Of a stretch of 64,000 nt of DNA, positions 59,797 through 64,000 are shown in pieces. Positions within the stretch are counted from its first letter, which is position 1, and every line of letters begins with the position of its first letter. The stretch is taken from contig NC_083505.1 in NCBI RefSeq assembly GCF_032362555.1, positions 9,539,501 through 9,603,500 of the forward strand. Reading direction: 5' to 3'. Both the position numbers and the translations under genes were made by a program. Under the pieces are notes generated by a model. That model did not search any database, had not been told where the DNA came from, and was given only the letters and a program-made list of their open reading frames with translations. Source of the DNA: Amyelois transitella. Its lineage: Eukaryota > Arthropoda > Insecta > Lepidoptera > Pyralidae.

Positions 59797-60160
59797 AAGC
59801 GGCTCGTGCGCCCGATTCAACCTTCCTCAACGCGACCGCAACTGACCCGCGCGTCGTTGGGCCGCGGCGTACCATCGTCCCCGCGCCACCACCTACCTCA
59901 CCTCCATTAATTCGTTATGGCTCTTATCTTTTTTATATCATTTAGATCATATTTTGTCCCTACCTATGTATATGTTTGAATAATTTTTGATAAACACGTT
60001 TATACGCATCTATTTATATGCAATTGGTTTAGATGGACGGATGATAGGTAATTAATTAGATAGGTACCTAAGTAAGTAGGTACCTACTTCCACATCGTTT
60101 TCTGATGGTTTTCCGTAGGTTTTTTGTTCTGTAGGTAGGATGTGCTGTATTATTCCCGAC

Positions 60161-60800
60161 ACTCCATCTTTTTCCCATGGGTGTCATAAAAGGTGACTAA
60201 GGGAATAAGTACTTTCATCAACTTGCAACAAAAGCAAAGGTTTGACGTCATCCTACATTGCAATATCCAGAGAAAGAGTACCTACGTCGCTAAACGGCGC
60301 GCAGGAGTATTGCCCGGCTCCTGTGCAAATGGATGTGCTCGGCTACCGTGCCAAGGGCGGCTAACGAAGCAAGCCCCGATCCACAACCTCCGGCTCGCGT
60401 CGTGGAACATTGGCACGCTCACCGGACGTGCGACACAACTTGACGAAGTGCTTTCCAGGCGGAAGGTAGCCGTGGCGTTCTTTCAAGAGACCTGATGGAA
60501 AGGCAACAAATACCGGTCTTATGGAAAGGAGAATGGAGTAGCAATAGTGCTCTCTGGGGGCTTCAGGATGGCATCTTGGAAGTGAAGCCTTTCACCTATC
60601 TGCTAGTGGTCGTGCGAGTGCTTATCGAAGGGGTACACAGTTGATAAGTGCCTTAGCGTCATAGGTTGGTCGTAGCGACACTGAAAAGGTTCTGAGGTCA
60701 TATCAGGGAAGTGCTCCGCGATATCCCAATGTCGCAGGCAATCGTTTTGGGTGGCGAGCGGTCACGTAGGTAAGGCGTGGGGGCAGAGTTCAGATCACTA
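60161..60800 (+). mobile_element. RTE-clade LINE 5' fragment with decayed endonuclease
   Basis: After a head shared with family A (ACTCCATC-TTTTCCCATGG, AAAAGGTGACTAAGGGA), the plus strand encodes LRLASWNIGTLTGRATQLDE, VLSRRKVAVAFFQET, stop, WKGNKYRSYGKENGVAIVLS. These are the first motifs of an RTE apurinic-like endonuclease. Stops and frameshifts follow and no reverse transcriptase is present. Clearly dead. Confidence 0.85.
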
Positions 60801-62217
60801 ACGATGTTGCGGCCAATTCAGTGCCTGGCTTTTCATAGGGCGGGCGTTTTGACAAGGAAACTTGATTGTGGAACGATACAGTTTTATAATATTAGTATCG
60901 ATTATTTTGGGCATCATTGAAACCCTCAAGGATGAATAATTTTTCAAGTTTTTTTTTCACATTTTCCATTATTTTTTTTTGCACCTTATAGTTGCATCGT
61001 GATGCTATGTAGCCTAAAGCCTTCCTCGATAAATGCTCTATTCAACGCAAAAAGAATTTTTAAATTCGAACTAGTAGTTCCTGAGATTAGCGCGTTCAAA
61101 CAAACAAACTATATAATATTAGTATAGATAAGTATTATTTATACTTATTTCGTACCTAGTTTTTATTTTTAAATAGTTTATCTACCAACATAATTAAACT
61201 GGAACTTACTAAACTAACTTTCTCGTACTAAATCATTTTCGTATGTACAACTTTGCACAAATAAAAATCATTTTCCGTAATTTTAAACTACTAAGGTAGG
61301 TTAAAATTACGTACCTTTACGTTCGCATTTAGAATATTGATATGAATGGTCAAAGTCCTGACTTTACTAACCTCAGTAACTGGAAATCTAAAAATGACCT
61401 CCAAGTACCTACCCTATTGATTTTTGCTATTTTGGTGCGCTGATACCTATTGGTGTGAGCGTTTATAAAACTAACTTTTAACTGACAAAGATAGTACGAA
61501 TTTTAGAGCGTATGTATGTATATATACTACATGAAGAATATTACAAAAGCGGCAAGAAAATATTTATTTATCATTTAAAGGAGAATAGTGCTCCAGTGTA
61601 CGTTTATCACAATATGATCTTATTATTTATTTCCATTTTGGCGATGATATAAGCAATAACATCTAGGACGAAGAGTTATAAGATACTAAGTCTGAGGGAG
61701 AAACAGTGTGAAACCATGTGAAACTAATAGCAGTGATGAAATCTCGGACCAAATAAGCACTAATATTGTGACTTCAGTAGATCATTCAGATCAATAAAAA
61801 AACGAGACACGTGACAGGTCACTTGAACGGTGTGTGTGATGTGTCCAGTCTAAGCTTATACGTCTTTTTTTGGATTTATCTGTAATCGGTGTGTACAAAC
61901 CCTAAATAGCTTTAAAAATCTTGTGAATTCATTTTTGTTCTTCATAGCTGCTCTTTAAGGATCAAATCTATGTGATCAGATATATAATTTACTTTCGGTA
62001 ATCAGAAATGTTAAAAAGAGTAGGACGTATATCAGTCTCTATTTAGTTTAAGAAATATTGTCTTGAGTTGCTTTGCTATCACGAAGTCTAACTTGCAACG
62101 TATGTGATGTCGCAGCAACAAATTGTAAAGTGAGTAGAAGCCATAATAATTAATTGTCAAATGCAAATGTCAATGTCAAAATCGAATCAATCAAGTGCTT
62201 CGCCTGCCACTGCCACC

Positions 62218-62241
62218 ATGTTTGTTTTCAATTTCAAATAG
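62218..62241 (+). other. Short upstream ORF before SmB
   Basis: GCCACCATG is an ideal translation start context; the frame reads MFVFNFK-stop and ends 82 bp before the SmB ATG. It matters only if transcription starts upstream of it; an initiator-like TCAGT at 62293-62297 would exclude it from the leader. Confidence 0.35.
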
Positions 62242-62323
62242 CTTGTCTTCTTACAACCGGGAAGTATAAGGATTGTTTTTTCTGTGTTTATATCAGTGAT
62301 TATCAAGACAATCAAATCCCAAA

Positions 62324-63252
62324 ATGGTATGTAATTTTTTTTATCTTATACTGTGACATTTATTCTGAAAATATACATTTATATTATTATCCTTATTATA
62401 TTTACGAAGCCGGCAAATCGATGGTAAAATGCTCATTAAATTCTTATCAAATTACATACAACATTTAAAACAATATCTAATTATATAATATAATCTATAT
62501 TTTGATAACACGCCCATCAGTATTCTAGAAAATCCCCTTCTTATTATTTAAAGAATGATCTTTTAATGAAATCAGATAACATGTATTTTGTTGCAGACGC
62601 CCCAAAAGCCGGTTTTATGTTTAGTGTTTTCAATTATACTTTGTTTCTAAAATGGTTTAGTGATATAGTTATTTTTATTTTGTTTCAGACGATTGGCAAG
62701 AATAATAAAATGCAACAGCATTTAAATTACCGAGTGCGGGTTATACTGCAGGACTCTCGGACGTTCATTGGTACTTTCAAGGCTTTTGACAAACATATGA
62801 ATTTAATTTTGGGAGATTGTGAAGAATTTAGAAAAATTAAGTCCAAGAATAGTAAAACTGTTGATAGAGAAGAAAAAAGAACGTTAGGATTTGTTCTATT
62901 ACGTGGAGAAAATATTGTATCCCTAACAATCGAAGGTCCACCTCCTCCAGAAGAAGGCTTGCCTCGTGTGCCACTTCCTGGAGCAATGGGTGGGCCAGGA
63001 GGTGGACGAGCTGCGGGTCGTGGTTCTGGTCCAGGTGGAGCACCTCCGGGTTTGCAAGGGCCTGCCAGAGGTGTTGGTGGGCCATCCCAACAACATATGG
63101 CCCCGGGTTCTCGGGGTCACCTATCAGCACCACCACAAATGCGGGGAGGTCCTATGATGGGTGGCCCACCACCTGGTATGATGGGGGCCCCACCAGGCAT
63201 GGGTCGTGGTGGCCCAGGAGGACGTGGTCCACCTGGTATGCGAAGGTACTAG
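62324..63252 (+). CDS. SmB: Small nuclear ribonucleoprotein-associated protein B (SmB/SmN type)
   Basis: SmB is a subunit of the heptameric Sm ring on U1, U2, U4 and U5 snRNAs. Coding exons are 62324-62326 (the ATG alone, donor GTATGT) and 62689-63252, total 188 aa. The joined start reads [20 protein letters not shown], agreeing with other SmB proteins (MTVGKSSKM...). Sm1: [20 protein letters not shown]; Sm2: [17 protein letters not shown]. The Gly/Pro/Met/Arg-rich tail has GRAAGRG and repeated PPGM motifs. It is shorter than the human protein (about 240 aa), mainly in the tail. An ATG further upstream in the intron frame is not used because the splice acceptor TTTCAG/AC precedes TIGK. Confidence 0.95.
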
Positions 63253-64000
63253 TTTTAAGTTTCTTCAAATGTACTTGTATTCATATTTAAAATATGCTTT
63301 GAATAGCAAGTTTAAAAAGGATGAACACTGTTTATTACTAATTTGTTTAATTGTATCAGTGATGAATGCCTCCATTGTCTGAATAATATTTAAAATCCAC
63401 TGGATTAATTGTGCTTAGGTGTAAGTATGAACATCAAATAGAAGATTTAAGGTTAAACAAGTATTGTTATTTCAAGTAAAATTCACACTTCACCAGTGGC
63501 CCCGACTATCATCTTTGGATGGCAATTGTAAAGTCATGTCAGATGCCTTAGTGTACCAGAAACATCTGACACCAGTGTTGACCATAGTGACACATGTGAT
63601 TATCAATAAAACAATTTTTATGTCTCTAAAGGAAGATCTGAGGGAATTACCTAATTTGCATAAGGGAAAACAGGTTGGCTTGATCAAGATGGAAATTATA
63701 ATTTTATTTCATTTAGGCTTATTCAGTTGTGTGTATATGTGTCTTATTCTCTTTTCTGAAGGATAACCAAAAAGACAAGTAAGAATCAAGACATTTGTGA
63801 TAGACCCCTGAATACATACAATTAACGAGTCTACTAGCTGTTGCCTGAACCTTCTTTTGCCGTATACCTTTTTCTCTTTTTTCACAATAAAATTACCTAA
63901 TTTCATCAAATCTCTGTACCAAATTTCATCAAAATCGGTTAAGTGGTTTGAAAGCGTAATAGAGTTACTTTTAAAATATATTAGTAGGGTTATATGTAAT
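63253..64000. other. SmB 3' UTR and downstream repeat
   Basis: AATAAA at 63605-63610 is the best polyadenylation signal. From about 63825 a dispersed repeat copy begins (ACTAGCTGTTGCCTGAACCT, CCAAATTTCATCAAAATCGG, AGAGTTACTTTTAAAATATATTAGTAGGG). No further gene is seen. Confidence 0.5.

Larger units (their letters stand above)
55383..62323. other. Long intergenic/upstream region between Kr-h1 and SmB
   Basis: No conserved protein gene seen. It holds the kJHRE copies, two or three GC-rich islands, AT-rich DNA with many TAGGTACCTACC words (56400-57540 and 60040-60100), family A at 55910-55965 and 57550-57785, the '-CCCACGACTTCG-' repeat at 58300-58475, a tRNA-SINE piece at 58690-58850, an RTE endonuclease fragment at 60161-60800 and repeat edges at 60870-61135. 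61140-62100 shows nothing else I can name. Confidence 0.6.

Overview
The window is an animal nuclear locus, almost certainly from a moth or butterfly. The evidence is spliced genes with GT-AG introns, AT-rich DNA, a JH-responsive Kr-h1 gene with copies of the lepidopteran-type kJHRE core (GGCCTCCACGTG), and a dense load of dispersed repeats. The repeats include RTE-clade LINE pieces with (TATG)n tails, a related SINE-like family, a tRNA-derived SINE and a piggyBac-type element. There is no bacterial or viral gene organisation.

Layout. (1) Positions 1-32454, minus strand: an insect HYDIN orthologue (central-pair protein of motile axonemes). I resolve 71 exons with consistent phases, about 4,398 codons; the 3' end lies outside the window, below position 1. 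Its introns hold most of the transposons, a dead duplicated exon and one GC-AG intron. (2) 32455-34334: head-to-head promoter region with a GC-rich core. (3) 34335-48548, plus strand: LUBEL, the insect linear-ubiquitin E3 (HOIP/RNF31 relative), 23 coding exons, 2,251 codons, ending in UBA, RING1-IBR-RING2 and an LDD that appears internally duplicated. (4) 49041-51670, minus: CWC25, a spliceosome factor, tail-to-tail with LUBEL. (5) 54303-55382, minus: Kr-h1, an eight-zinc-finger juvenile-hormone response factor in one coding exon, with two kJHRE cores in a 23-bp inverted repeat about 200 bp upstream of its ATG and further copies at about 58.0 and 59.8 kb. (6) 62324-63252, plus: the core snRNP protein SmB, whose ATG sits alone in its own coding exon.

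The genes are not functionally linked: an axonemal structural protein, an innate-immunity/stress ubiquitin ligase, two splicing proteins and a hormone-response transcription factor. The most interesting points are the kJHRE inverted repeat, the tandem LDD exon duplication with a fossil 26-nt intron inside LUBEL, the in-frame alternative terminal exon of LUBEL, the degenerate P-loop and duplicated pseudo-exon of HYDIN, and the apparent RTE/SINE parent-parasite pair. I found no operon, CRISPR array or candidate new defence system.
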